Source: Ptiloglossa arizonensis (Eukaryota; Arthropoda; Insecta; Hymenoptera; Colletidae). Taken from it: a stretch of DNA of 64,000 bases. Position 1 is the first letter of the stretch. The number at the start of each line of letters is the position of its first letter. The stretch spans positions 248,001 to 312,000 of the forward strand of contig NW_027478919.1 of NCBI RefSeq assembly GCF_051014685.1. Direction: 5' to 3'. The notes beneath the pieces are model-generated. The model was given only the letters and a program-made list of their open reading frames with translations, did no database searches and was not told the origin of the DNA. This document shows, one piece after another, positions 12,559 through 23,945 of the stretch. Both the position numbers and the translations under genes were made by a program.

Positions 12559-14223
12559 TTCCTTAACTTCAAACTCCCATATCTCGCGAACGGTTTGACG
12601 AACTCGAGAAATTCCTGTTGCATCTGAAAGTAGAAACTCGCCCGATTACAATGGTGTGTGTACTTTTCCCCTAGGCGATTCCAGTTATTGGTTTCGAGTA
12701 TCAGACTTGCGAAAATTTTGATGGTTTCTCAACCATTCCTTAACTTCAAACTCCCATATCCTGCGAACGGATTGACGAACTCGAGATATTCCTGTTGCAT
12801 CTGAATGTAGAAACTCGCCCGATTGCAACGGTATGTGTTCTTTTCCCCTAGGCCATTCCAGTTATTCGTTTCTAGAATCAGAATTGCGAAAATTTTGATG
12901 GTTTCTCAACCATCTCTTAACTCCAAACTCCGATATTTCGCGAACGGATTGACAAACTCGAGAAATTCCTATTGCATCTGAAAGTAGAAACTCGCCCGAT
13001 TACGATGGTGTGTGTGCTTTTCCCCTAAGCCATTCCAGTTAATGGTTTCGAGTATCAGACTTCCGCAATTTTTGATGATTTCTCAACCATTCCTTAACTT
13101 CAAACTCCCATACCTTGCGAACGGATTGACGAACTCGAGAAACTCCTGTTGCATCTGAAAGCAGAAACTCGTCCGATTTCAACGGTATGTGTATTTTTGC
13201 CCTAGGCCATAGTAGTTATTGGTTTCGAGTATCAGACTTCCGAAAATTTTGATGGTTTCTCAACCATTCCTTAACTTCAAACTCCCATATCTCGCGAACG
13301 GATTGACGAACTCGAGAAATTCCTGTTGCATCTGAAAGTAGAAACTCTCCCGATTACAACGGTATGTGTATTTTCCCCCCAGGCCACAGTAGTTATTGGT
13401 TTCCAGTAACAGACTTGCGAAAATTTTGATGGCTTCTCAACCATTCCTTAACTTCAAACTCCCATATCTCGCGAACGGATTGACGAACCCAAGAAATTGC
13501 TGTTGCATCTGAAAGCAGAAACTCGCCCGATTACAACGGTATGTGAATTTTTGCCCTAGGCCATTCCAGTTATTGGTTTCGAGTATCAGACTTCCGAAAT
13601 TTTTGATGGTTTCTCAACCATTCCTTAACTTCAAACTCCCATATCTCGCGAACTGATTGACGAACTCGAGAAATTCCTGTTGCGTCTGAAAGCAGAAACT
13701 CGCCCGATTACAACGATATGTGTATTTTGGCCCTAGGCCAATGTAGTTATTGGTTTCGAGTATCAGACTTGCGAAAATTTTGATGGTTTCTCAACCATTC
13801 CTTAACTTCAAACTCCCATATCTCGCGAACGGATTGACGAACTCGAAAAATTCCTGTTGCATCTGAAAGCAGATACCTTGCCCGATTACAACGGTCTGTG
13901 TATCTTTCCCCTAGGCCATTGTAGTTATTGGTTTCGAGTATCAGACTAGCGAAAATTTTGATGGCTTCTCAATCATTCCTTAACTTCTATGTCCCATATT
14001 TCGCGAACGGATAGACGAACTCGAGAAATTCCTGTTGCATCTGAAAGTAGAAACTCGCCCGATTACAATGGTGTGTGCACTTTTCCCTTGGGCCATTCCA
14101 GTTATTGGTTTCGAGTATCAGACTTACAATACTTTGATGGTTTCTCAACCATTCCTTAACTTCAAACTCCCATATCTCGCGAACGGTTTGACGAACTCGA
14201 GAAATTCCTGTTGCATCTGAAAG
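11430..14223 (+). repeat. 1593-bp offset duplication (9 monomers), partial third copy
   Basis: About 11430-12630 is repeated at about 13023-14223 (offset 1593 = 9 x 177). Shared private variants are agttaatggtttcgag with ttccgcaatttttgatg, the monomer with gacgaacccaagaaattgc, and the cttacaatactttgatgg monomer. The second copy begins inside a monomer, joined to a different monomer at about 13021, as expected of unequal exchange. Between the copies (about 12630-13022) lie monomers of another type, including the altered version ttcgtttctagaatcag. Confidence 0.85.
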
Positions 14224-17200
14224 CAGAAACTCGCCCGATTACAAGGCTATGTGTATTTTTACCCTAGGCCTTTGTAGTTATTGGTTTCGAGTATCAGACT
14301 TGCGAAAATTTTGATGGTTTCTCAACGATTCCTTAACTTCAAACTCCCATACCTCGCGAACGGATTGGCGAACTCGAGAAATTCCTATTGCATCTGAAAG
14401 TATAAACTCGCCCGATTACAACGGTATGTGTATTCTTCCCCTAGGCCATTGTAGTTATTGGTTTCGAGTATCAGTCTTTCGAAAATTTTGATGGTTTCTC
14501 AACCACTCCTTAACTTCAAACTCCTATATCTCGCGAACTGATCGACGATCTCGAGATATTCCTGTTGCATCTGAAAGCAGAACCTCGCTCGATTACAATG
14601 GTATGTGTATCTTGCCCTAGGCAATAGTAGTTATTGGTTTCGAGTATCAGACTTGCGAACATTTTGATGGTTTCTCAACCATTCCTTAACTTAAAACTCC
14701 CATATCTCGCGAACGGATTGACGAACTCGAGAAATTCCTGCTGCATCTGAAAGCAGAAACTCGCCAAATTACAACGGTATGTGTATTTTTGCCCTAGGCA
14801 ATAGTAGTTATTGGTTTCGAGTATCAGACTTGGCAAAATTTTGATGGATTCTCAACCATTCCTTAACTTCAAACTCCCATATCTCGCGAACGGATTGACG
14901 AACTCGAGAAATTCCTGCTGCATCTGAAAGCAGAAACTCTCCCAATTACAACGGTATGTGTATTTTTGCCCTAGGCAATAGTAGTTATTGGTTTCGAGTA
15001 TCAGACTTGCCAAAATTTTGATGGTTTCTCAACCATTCCTTAACTTCAAACTCACATATCTCGCGAACGGATTACCAACTCGAGAAATTCCAGTTGCACC
15101 TGAAAGCAGAAACTCGCCCGATTACAGTGGTATGTGTACTTTTCCCCTAGGCCATTCCAGTTATTGGTTTCGAGAATCAAACCAGCGAAAATTTTGATGG
15201 TTTCTTAACCGTTCCTTAACTTCAAACTCCCATATCTCGCGAACGGATTGACGAACTCGAGAAATACCTCTTGCATCTGAAAGAAGAAACTCGCCCGATT
15301 ACAACGGTATATGTATTGTTCCCCTCGGCAATAGTACTTATTGCTTTCGAGTATCAGACTTGCGAAAATTTTGATGGCTTCTCAACCATTCCTTAACTTC
15401 AAACTCCCATATCTCGCGAACGGATTGACGAACTCGAGAAATTCCTATTGCATCTGAAAGTAGGAACTCGCCCGATTACAACGGTATGTGTATTTATGCC
15501 CTAGGCATTAGTAGTTATTGGTTTCGAGTATCAGACTTACTAAAATTTTGATGGTTTCCCAACCATTCCATACGTTCAAACTCCCATATCTCGCGAACGG
15601 ATTGACGAACTCGAGAAATTCCTGTTGCATCTGAAAGTAGAAACTCGCCCGATTACAACGGTATGTGTATTTTTCCCTAGGCCATTGTAGTTATTGGTTT
15701 CGAGTATCAGACTTGCGAAAATTTTGATGGTTTCTCAACGATTCCTTACATTCAAACTCCCATATCTCGCGGACGGTTTGACGAACTCGAGAAATTCCTG
15801 TTGCATCTGAAAGTAGAAACTCGCCCGATTACAACGATATGTGTATTTTTCCCCAAGCCTTTGTAGTTATTGGTTTCGAGTATCAGATTTGCTAAAATTT
15901 TGATGGTTTCTCAACCATTCCTTAACTTCAAACTCCCATATCTCGCGAACGGATTGACGAACTCGATAAATTCCTGTTGCATCTGAAAGCTGAAGCTCGC
16001 CCGATTACAACGGTATGTGTATTTTTTGCCTAGGCCATTGTAGTTACTGGTTTCGAGTATCAGGCTTGCGAAAATTTTGATGGTTTCTCAACCATTCCTT
16101 ACATTCAAACTCCCATATCTCGCGGACGGTTTGACGAACTCGAGAAATTCCTGTTGCATCTGAAAGTAGAAACTCGCCCGGTTACCAAGGTATGTGTATT
16201 TTTCCCCTAGGCCTTTGTAGTTATTGGTGTCGAGTATCAGATTTGCTAAAATTTTGATGGTTTCTCAACCATTCCTTAACATCAAACTCCCATATCTCGC
16301 GAACGGATTGACGAATCCGAAAAATTTCCGTGCATCTGAAAGTACAAACTCTCCCGATTACAATGGTATGTGTATTCTTCCCCTAGGCGTTTGTAGTTAT
16401 TGGTCTCGAATATCAGATTCGCGAAAATTTTGATGGTTTCTCAACCATTCCTTAACATCAAACTCCCATATCTAGCGAACGGATTGACGAACTCGAGAAA
16501 TTCCTGTTGCATCTGAAAGTAAAAACTCGCCCGATTACATCGGTATGAGTATTTTTCCCCTAGGGTTTAGTAGTTATTGGTCTCGAGTATCAGACTCGCG
16601 AAAATTTTGATGGTTTCTCAACCATTCCTTAACTTCAAACACCCATATCTCGAGAACGGATTGACGAACTCTTGACATTCTTGTTGCATCTGAAAGTGGA
16701 AACTCGCCCGATTACAACGGTATGTGTATTTTTCCCCTCGGCAATAGTACTTATCGGTTTCGAGTATGAGACTTGCGAAAATTTTGAGGGTTTCTCAACC
16801 ATTCCTTAACTTCAAACTCCCATATCTCGCGGACGGATTGACGAACTCGAGAAATTCCTGTTGCATCTGAAAGTAGAAACTCGCCCGAATACAACGGTAT
16901 ATTTATTTTTGCCCTAGGCAATAGAAGTTATTGGTTTCGAGTATCAGACTTGCGATAGTTTTGATGTTTTCTCAACCATTCCTTGACTTCAAACTCCCAT
17001 ATCTCGCGAACGGATTGACGAACTCGAGAAATTTCTGTTGCATCTGAAAGCAGAAGCTCGATCGATTTCAACGGTATGTGTATTTTTGCCCTAGGCAATA
17101 GTAGTTATTGGCTTTGAGTATCAGACTTGCGAAAATTTTGATGGTTTCTCAACCATTCCTTAACTTCAACATCCCATATCTCGCGAACGGATTGACGAAT

Positions 17201-20200
17201 TCGAGAAATTTCTGTTGCATCTGAAAGTAGAAACTCGCCAGATTACAATGGTGTGTGTATTTTTGCCCTAGGCAATTGTAGTTATTGGTTTCGAGTAGTA
17301 GACCAGCGAAAATTTGGATGGTTTCTCAACCATTCCTTAACTTCAAAATCCCATATCTCGCGAACGGATTGACGAACTCGAGAAATTGCGGTTGCATCTG
17401 AAAGTAGAAACTCGCCCGATTACAACGGGGAGTGTACTTTTCCCCTAGGCCATTCCAGTTATTGGTTTCGAGTATCAGACCAGCGAATATTTTGATGGTA
17501 TCTCAACCATTCCTTAACTTCAAACTCCCATATCTCGCGAACGGATTGACGAACTCGAGAAATTCCTGTTGCATCTGAAAGTAGAAACTCGCCCGATTAC
17601 AATGGGGTGTGTACTTTTCCCCTAGGCCATTCCAGTTATTGGTTTCGAGAATCATACCAGCGAAAATTTTGATGGTTTCTTAACCGTTCCTTACCTTCAA
17701 ACTCCCATATCTCGCGAACGGATTGACGAACTCGAGAAATTCCTCTTGCATCTGAAAGAAGAAACTCGCCCGATTACAACGGTATATGTATTGTTCCCCT
17801 CGGCAATAGTACTTATTGCTTTCGAGTATCAGACTTGCGAAAATTTTGATGGCTTCTCAACCATTCCTTAACTTCAAACTCCCATATCTCGCGAACGGAT
17901 TGACGAACTCGATAAATTCCTGTTGCATCTGAAAGCTGAAGCTCGCCCGATTACAACGGTATGTGTATTTTTTGCCTAGGCCATTGTAGTTACTGGTTTC
18001 GAGTATCAGGCTTGCGAAAATTTTGATGGTTTCTCAACCATTCCTTACATTCAAACTCCCATATCTCGCGGACGGTTTGACGAACTCGAGAAATTCCTGT
18101 TGCATCTGAAAGTAGAAACTCGCCCGGTTACCAAGGTATGTGTATTTTTCCCCTAGGCCTTTGTAGTTATTGGTGTCGAGTATCAGATTTGCTAAAATTT
18201 TGATGGTTTCTCAACCATTCCTTAACTTCAAACTCCCATATCTCGCGAACGGATTGACGAATCCGAAAAATTTCCGTGCATCTGAAAGTACAAACTCTCC
18301 CGATTACAATGGTATGTGTATTTTTCCCCTAGGCGTTTGTAGTTATTGGTTTCGAATATCAGATTCGCGAAAATTTTGATGGTTTCTCAACCATTCCTTA
18401 ACATCAAACTCCCATATCTAGCGAACGGATTGACGAACTCGAGAAATTCCTGTTGCATCTGAAAGTAAAAACTCGCCCGATTACATCGGTATGAGTATTT
18501 TTCCCCTAGGGTTTAGTAGTTATTGGTCTCGAGTATCAGACTCGCGAAAATTTTGATGGTTTCTCAACCATTCCTTAACTTCAAACTCCCATATCTCGCG
18601 AACGGATTGACGAACTCGAGAAATTCCTGTTGCATCTGAAGGTAGAAGATCGCCCGATTACAACGGTATGTGTATTTTTGCCCTAGGCAATAGTAGTTGT
18701 TGGTTTCGAGTATCAGACTTGCAAAAATTTTGATGATTTCTCAACCATTCCTTAACTTCAAACTCCCATATCTCGCGAACGGATTACCAACTCGAGAAAT
18801 TCCTGTTGCATCTGAAAGCATAATCTCGCCCGATTACAACGGTATGTGAATTTATGCCCTAGGCATTAGTAGTTATTGGTTTCGAGTATCAGACTTACTA
18901 AAATTTTGATGGTTTCCCAACCATTCCATACGTTCAAACTCCCATATCTCGCGAACGGATTGACGAACTCGAGAAATTCCAGTTGCATCTGAAAGCAGAA
19001 ACTCGCCCGATTACAATTGTATGTGTATTTTTGCCCTAGGCAATTGTAGTTATTTGTTTCGAGTAGTAGACCAGCGAAAATTTTGATGGTTTCTCAACCA
19101 TTCCTTAACTTCAAAATCCCATATCTCGCGAACGGATTGACGAACTAGAGAAATTCCTGTTGCATCTGAAAGTAGAAACTCGCCGGATTACAATGGGGTG
19201 TGTACTTTTCCCCTAGGCCATTCCAGTTATTGGTTTCGAGTATCAGACCAGCGAATATTTTGATGGTTTCTCAAACATTCCTTAACTTCAAACTCCCACA
19301 TCTCGCGAACGGATTGACGAACTCGAGAAATTCCTGCTGCATCTGATGGTAGAAGATCGCCCGATTACAACGGTATGTGTATTTTTGCCCTAGGCAATAG
19401 TAGTTATTGGTTTCGAGTGTCAGACTTGCGAAAATTTTGATAGTTTCTCAAGCATTCCTTAACTTCAAACCCCCAAATCTCGCGAACGGATTGACGAACT
19501 CGAGAAATTCCTGCTGCATCTGAAGGTAGAAGATCGCCCGATTACAACGGTATGTGTATTCTTTGCCTAGGCCATTGTAGTTATTGGTTTCGAGTATCAG
19601 ACTTGCGAAAATTTTGATGGTATCTCAACCATTCCTTACATTCAAACTCCCATATCTCGCGGACGGTTTGACGAACTCGAGAAATTCCTGTTGCATCTGA
19701 AAGTGCAAACTCTCCCGATTACAACGGTATGTTTATTTCTCCCCTAGGTCTTTGTAGTTATTGGTTTCGAATACCAGAGTTGCGAAAATTTTGGTGGTTT
19801 CTCAACCATTCCTTAACATCAAACTCCCATATCTAGCGAACGGATTGACGAACTCGAGAAATTCCTGTTGCATCTGAAAGTAAAGACTCGCCCGATTACA
19901 TCGGTATGAGTATTTTTCCCCTAGGGTATAGTAGTTATTGGTCTGGAGTATCAGACTTGCGAAAACTTTGATGGTTCCTCAACCATTCCTTAACTTCAAA
20001 CTCCCATATCTCGCGAACGGATTGACGAGCTCGAGAAATTCCTGTTGCATCTGAAAGTAGAAACTCGCCCGGTTACAGCGGTATGTGTATTTTTCCCCTG
20101 GGCCATTGTAGTTATTGGTTTCGAGTATCAGACTTGCGAAAATTTTGATGGTTCCTCAACCATTCCTTAACTCCAAACTCCCATATCTCGCGTACTGATT

Positions 20201-20998
20201 GACGAACTCGAGAAATTCCTCTTGCATCAGAAAGTAGAGACTCGCCCGATTACAACGGTATATGTATTTTTCCCCTCGGCAAGAGTGCTTGTTGGTTTCG
20301 AGTATCAGACTTGCGAAAATTTTGATGGTTTCTCAAGCATTCCTTACATTCAAACTCCCATATCTCGCGGACGGTTTGACGAACTCGAGAAATTCCTGTT
20401 GCATCTGAAAGTAGAAACTCGCCCGATTACAACGGTATGTGTATTTTTCCCCTAGGCCATTGTAGTTATTGGTTTCGAGTATCAGACTTGCGAAAATTTC
20501 GATGGTTTCTCAACCATTCCTTAACTTCAAACTTCCATATCTCGCGAACGGATTGACGACCTCGAGAAATTCCTGTTGCATCTGAAAGTAGAAACTCGCC
20601 CGATTACAATGGGGAGTGTACTTTTCCCCTAGGTCTTTGTAGTTATTGGTTTCGATAATCAGACTTGCGAAAATTTTGATGGTTTCTCAACCATTCCTTA
20701 ACTTCAAACTCCCATATCTCGCGAACGGATTGACGAACTCGAGAAATTCCTCTAGCATCTGAAAGTAGAAACTCCCCCGATTGCACCGGTATGTGTATTT
20801 TTCCCCTAAGCCATTGTAGTTATTGGTTTCGAGTATCAGACTTGCGAAAATTTTGATGGTTTCCCAACCATTCCATACGTTCAAACTGCCATATATCGCG
20901 AACGGATTGACGAACTCGAGAAATTCCAGTTGCATCTGAAAGCAGAAAGTCGCCCGATTACAATGGTATGTGTATTTTTGCCCTAGGCCATAGTAGTT
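14224..20998 (+). repeat. Divergent satellite segment with short duplicated blocks
   Basis: Monomers here are visibly more different from each other than in 1-12558, and small indels are more frequent (for example gaacggattaccaactcgag, which lacks three bases). A block of about 730 bp, roughly 15910-16640, recurs at 17856-18586 (offset 1946, one base short of 11 monomers), marked by gataaattcctg, gctgaagctcgcccg and gaatccgaaaaatttccg. Another block near 15157-15420 resembles 17630-17895. No gene is visible in this segment. Confidence 0.85.
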
Positions 20999-23376
20999 GG
21001 GGGGCCGTGGCTCGGCTCGGGAGCGCCGTCGCGCGCATTTGCGACGCGGCGATGCCCCGGGCCGGGCCGCGGTCTCCTCGTCGGGCGGTGTACTGGTGGT
21101 CGGGCAAAATCGGGGAACTGCGGACAGCATGCGTCCGGGCCCGACGTCAGTACACCCGCGCGCGTCGTCGGGCCGGACGGAACGGCGACGACGGCGCGCG
21201 GGCTAGGGCGGCGGAACTGTACGAGTCCTATCGCGCGGGAAAGAGGGCTCTGCAGGTCGCCATCAAACGGGCCAAGGCCCAGAGCTGGAAGGAGCTCCTC
21301 GAGACCCTCGAGCGGGATCCATGGGGGCGCCCATACCGGATAGTTCTGAATAAACTCCGGCCATGGGCGCCCCCGATCACCGAGGGTCTCGACCCCCAGC
21401 TCTTGAGGGACGTGGTCGACACGCTCTTCCCGATCGTGGGGGAGAGCGGGCCACGTCCCTCTGCGGACCCGACCACCTGGTCCTCGGAGCTGGGGGTCTC
21501 GGCTGGGGAGCTAGCCGCGGCCATCCGAAGACTCGGGGCGAAGGATACTGCCCCGGGTCCTTCGGGAGTGCCCGGCCGAGTCTTGGTCTTGGCCGCGGAC
21601 GTCCTGGGTGACGGCCTCCGGGAGCTATTCGACCGCTGCCTGGAGGCCGGGCGATTCCCCTCCGCATGGAAGGTGGCCCGAATGGTCCTCCTCCGGAAAG
21701 AGGGTAGGCCCGCGGACTCTCCGTCCGCGTACCGGCCGATTTGCCTGCTCGACGATGTGGGCAAGCTCCTAGAAAGAGTCGTGGCGGCCCGCATCGTCGG
21801 GCACCTGTCGCGGGATGGGCCCGGGCTGGCGGAGTGCCAGTTCGGGTTCCGGGAGGGCCGGTCGACGATCGACGCGATTCGACGCGTCCGGTCCCTCTCG
21901 GCCTCGGCGGTCTCCCGGGGTGGGGTGGCATTGGCGGTGTCCTTGGACATCGCCAATGCGTTTAACACCCTACCCTGGGAGGCGATTAGGCGGGGACTTG
22001 AGGAACATCGAGTCCCCGCCTACCTTAGGGCAGTCGTCGAGGACTACCTCCGCGACAGGTGGATCGAGTATCCGGGCCGGTGCGGGACGGAGAGGAGAGC
22101 GGTGTACTCCGGGGTTCCGCAGGGGTCGGTGTTAGGACCCCTGCTGTGGAACCTCGGGTACGACACCGTCCTGCGGGCCGAAGACCTCCCCGACGGCGTC
22201 AGTCTGACGTGTTACGCGGACGACACCTTGTTGTTGGCCGTCGGGGGGGACTGGAGGGGGGCTGTTCTGGCCGCCGAGGACGGCGCCCGGCGCGTCGTCT
22301 CCCGGATCAGGGGGATCGGTTTGGAGGTGGCTCTCCACAAAACCGAGGTACTCGGGATGTATAGACCCCGGGGAGAGCCGCCTCCCCCCCTGATCCGGGT
22401 GGGTGAGACAGACGTCGAGGTGAGGTCTCAGATGAAATATCTGGGACTTCACCTCGACAGCCACTGGCGCTTCGAGGGCCATTTCCGGGCCCTGGCCCCG
22501 CGGTTGGAGAGGATAGTTGGCGCTTTGGGCCGTTTCCTCCCCAACCTGCGGGGCCCGAGTGACCGGGTTCGCCGCCTCTACGCGGGAATGGTCCACTCGG
22601 TGGCCCTATACGGGGCCCCCGTCTGGGCGGGCGACCTGGCCGCCTCCCGGCGCAGCAAGGTATTGCTGCGCCGGGTTCAAAGGCGGCTTGCACTGCGGAT
22701 CGCCCGGGGGTACCGGACCGTTTCGTATGAGGCGGCGAGCGTCCTGTCAGGGCTACCCCCGGCGGACTTGATCGCGGGCGCGCATGCGGCTTTCTACGAG
22801 GGCCGCGTGCGCGCCCGCGAGGATGGGGTGGTCCTGGCGGGATGCGAGGTGGAGGCCCTCAGGCGCCAGGCCCGGGAGTCCATGCTGCAGCTTTGGCAGC
22901 AGCGGCTGGCCGAGCCGTTGTTCGGCCAGAGGACTGTCCGGGCTATCCGGCCGGTCCTGTTTGAGTGGCTGGGTAGGCGCTTCGGCTCACTCACCTACCG
23001 GTTGGTGCAGGTGCTGTCCGGGCACGGATGCTTCGGACGGTACCTGTGCCGGATCGGTGGGGAAGAGGCGGCGCGCTGCTGGCACTGTCCAGCGGACGAG
23101 GACACGGCGCAACACACCCTCGAGGTGTGTCCGGCCTGGGGGGTGGAGCGCCGTGTCCTCACGGCCGTGATTGGGGCGGATCTATCGCTGCCGGGCGTGG
23201 TACGGGCCATGCTCGGCAGCGAGACGAAGTGGCGGGCCGTGGCCTCCTTCTGCGAGGAGGTAATCTCGCAGAAGGAGGCCGCGAGCCGCATTCGCGAGAG
23301 GGGGAGACCGCGAGCGAGGCCTCGTCCGAGGCCGGGGGCGGGTGGGCCTCCGGAAGGGCCGGGGAGGCCACCCTGA
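20968..23376 (+). CDS. 5'-truncated ORF2: reverse transcriptase with C-terminal zinc finger
   Basis: Encodes the retroelement's RT, which copies element RNA onto nicked DNA. The 802-codon frame is open, but its first ATG (20968) lies in satellite sequence; codon 11 spans the junction, so residues 1-10 are accidental. Residues 12-180 form the linker between endonuclease and RT (YWW at 42-44, DPWGRPY at 117-123). RT core: DTAPGPSG at 193-200; YRPI at 255-258; FGFREGRST at 292-300; motif A with D327 in LDIANAF; motif B SGVPQGSVLGP at 381-391; motif C YADD at 416-419, completing the catalytic aspartates D327, D418 and D419; HKTE at 457-460; KYLG at 490-493. A C-terminal finger, C704-x2-C707-x8-H716-x4-C721, follows, then an Arg/Pro-rich tail. 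No RNase H or endonuclease domain is visible. Full ORF2 proteins of this clade usually exceed 1000 residues. Catalytic residues are intact, but the copy probably cannot move on its own. Confidence 0.9.
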   Translation: MCIFALGHSSWGAVARLGSAVARICDAAMPRAGPRSPRRAVYWWSGKIGELRTACVRARRQYTRARRRAGRNGDDGARARAAELYESYRAGKRALQVAIKRAKAQSWKELLETLERDPWGRPYRIVLNKLRPWAPPITEGLDPQLLRDVVDTLFPIVGESGPRPSADPTTWSSELGVSAGELAAAIRRLGAKDTAPGPSGVPGRVLVLAADVLGDGLRELFDRCLEAGRFPSAWKVARMVLLRKEGRPADSPSAYRPICLLDDVGKLLERVVAARIVGHLSRDGPGLAECQFGFREGRSTIDAIRRVRSLSASAVSRGGVALAVSLDIANAFNTLPWEAIRRGLEEHRVPAYLRAVVEDYLRDRWIEYPGRCGTERRAVYSGVPQGSVLGPLLWNLGYDTVLRAEDLPDGVSLTCYADDTLLLAVGGDWRGAVLAAEDGARRVVSRIRGIGLEVALHKTEVLGMYRPRGEPPPPLIRVGETDVEVRSQMKYLGLHLDSHWRFEGHFRALAPRLERIVGALGRFLPNLRGPSDRVRRLYAGMVHSVALYGAPVWAGDLAASRRSKVLLRRVQRRLALRIARGYRTVSYEAASVLSGLPPADLIAGAHAAFYEGRVRAREDGVVLAGCEVEALRRQARESMLQLWQQRLAEPLFGQRTVRAIRPVLFEWLGRRFGSLTYRLVQVLSGHGCFGRYLCRIGGEEAARCWHCPADEDTAQHTLEVCPAWGVERRVLTAVIGADLSLPGVVRAMLGSETKWRAVASFCEEVISQKEAASRIRERGRPRARPRPRPGAGGPPEGPGRPP
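20986..20998 (+). repeat. Target-site duplication, 5' copy
   Basis: ggccatagtagtt, a normal part of the satellite monomer, directly precedes the GC-rich element. It is identical to the 13 bp after the poly(A) tail. It could be read as 14 bp if the preceding A is counted. Confidence 0.95.
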
Positions 23377-23578
23377 GAGCGGCGGGCGGGGGTGCGTAGC
23401 CCTTGAGGCTCGTGCCACCGCCCGTCGCCTGAGGGGGGGGAAGAATAAGGGACGGCGACGCTCTCGAGGGCGGAGAGGCCAGAGCCGCCCTCGGGAGCGT
23501 ACGAGCCGGGGTGCGGCTGCGCCGACGGCACGGTCCCAGAGCCGTGCCTCCGGCGCGGCTATGGGGGCCGTGGGCGGT

Positions 23579-23614
23579 CGCGAGTGTGGGACTCGCGGCC
23601 GCCCTCGGGCGGCC
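23579..23614 (+). other. Two adjacent hairpins in the retroelement 3' UTR
   Basis: First stem cgcgagt (23579-23585) pairs with actcgcg (23591-23597) over a 5-nt loop. Immediately after, ggccgccc (23597-23604) is complementary to gggcggcc (23607-23614), which would form a tight stem with its innermost pairs open. The two share base 23597, so they would be stacked or mutually competing. Confidence 0.6.
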
Positions 23615-23625
23615 CCCGGGAGTGG

Positions 23626-23658
23626 GACGTCGGAGCAGTGTGGTCCTGCTCCGACGTC
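23626..23658 (+). other. Perfect 12-bp stem-loop in the retroelement 3' UTR
   Basis: gacgtcggagca (23626-23637) is the exact reverse complement of tgctccgacgtc (23647-23658), separated by a 9-nt loop. It is the longest perfect stem I found in the element and is unlikely to arise by composition alone. It may be a recognition structure for the element's RT, but that is inference. Confidence 0.75.
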
Positions 23659-23836
23659 GGGCGCCAGAGCGCCGAGGAGAAAACTGGGAAGGGAGGGTGA
23701 AGTACCCCCTCCCTTCCCTGGAACGGGAGGACACGGGCGCGAGAGCCCTGCACGGGGGAGCACCTGATGTTATGATGTCTTCGGTCCCAGGTGCTCCGCC
23801 TGCATAGTGCGAGGATGGCCACCGTGGTGGGTTTTA

Positions 23837-23888
23837 GTGGGTAGGTCCCGCGCCCGATGGGTTTCCTTCCGGGCGCGGGGAATCCCAC
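23837..23888 (+). other. 3'-terminal stem-loop of the retroelement
   Basis: Inner stem cccgcgcccg (23847-23856) pairs perfectly with cgggcgcggg (23870-23879) over a 13-nt loop. An outer stem gtggg (23837-23841) pairs with cccac (23884-23888). It lies about 60 nt before the A tail, following a ggttttagtgggtag stretch. Its position near the 3' end is where RT-binding structures are expected in non-LTR elements. Confidence 0.7.
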
Positions 23889-23945
23889 ACTCCCCACGCC
23901 CCTCCCCAGGCGGCGGGGGGGTTTTTCGAAGATTTCCCCCACGTT

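Larger units (their letters stand above)
1..20998 (+). repeat. 177-bp satellite array, left arm
   Basis: Uninterrupted head-to-tail monomers of 177 bp, about 118 copies, all in the same orientation. Landmarks in order within a monomer are: cttcaaactcccatatc; the tcgcga palindrome followed by acggattgacga; the ctcgag palindrome followed by aaattcctgttgc; atctgaaag; aaactcgcccgattacaa; a variable segment ending in cctaggcc or a variant; agttattggtttcgagtatc; an A4T4 tract within gcgaaaattttgatgg; and tctcaaccattcctta. The period follows from offsets between identical blocks (6018 = 34 x 177; 1593 = 9 x 177; 1416 = 8 x 177). Monomers differ mainly by substitutions, with rare 1-3 bp indels. Stops occur in all frames of most monomers, so I infer it is non-coding. 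The length is near one nucleosome repeat, which is common for centromeric satellites. I do not recognise the family by name. Confidence 0.97.
23377..23945 (+). other. Retroelement 3' untranslated region, hairpin-rich
   Basis: About 570 bp between the ORF stop (TGA at 23374-23376) and the A tail, very GC-rich in its first two thirds. Several perfect inverted repeats are visible and listed separately. In this class of elements the RT often recognises structure in the 3' UTR of its own RNA, so I infer these folds help template choice. No AATAAA polyadenylation signal is present before the tail. Overlapping open frames on both strands here are GC-driven and lack any recognisable domain. Confidence 0.8.

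Noticed and set aside
1..20998. CRISPR-like regular repeats
   Set aside because: The whole unit repeats with no unique spacers, the period is 177 bp and there are no cas genes. This is satellite DNA.
20687..21130. Minus-strand open frame crossing the satellite-element junction
   Set aside because: It joins satellite frame to the antisense of the element across an insertion boundary, so it is accidental.
21228..21968. Long minus-strand open frame opposite the RT gene (and others at 21377-21931, 22132-22596, 22995-23531)
   Set aside because: These lie antisense to a clearly recognisable RT frame in GC-rich DNA, where stop codons are rare. They show no recognisable motifs.
23342..23767. Plus-strand open frame of 141 codons over the end of the RT gene and the 3' UTR
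   Set aside because: Low-complexity Arg/Gly/Pro composition from GC-rich sequence. It overlaps the RT stop and several hairpins and shows no domain.
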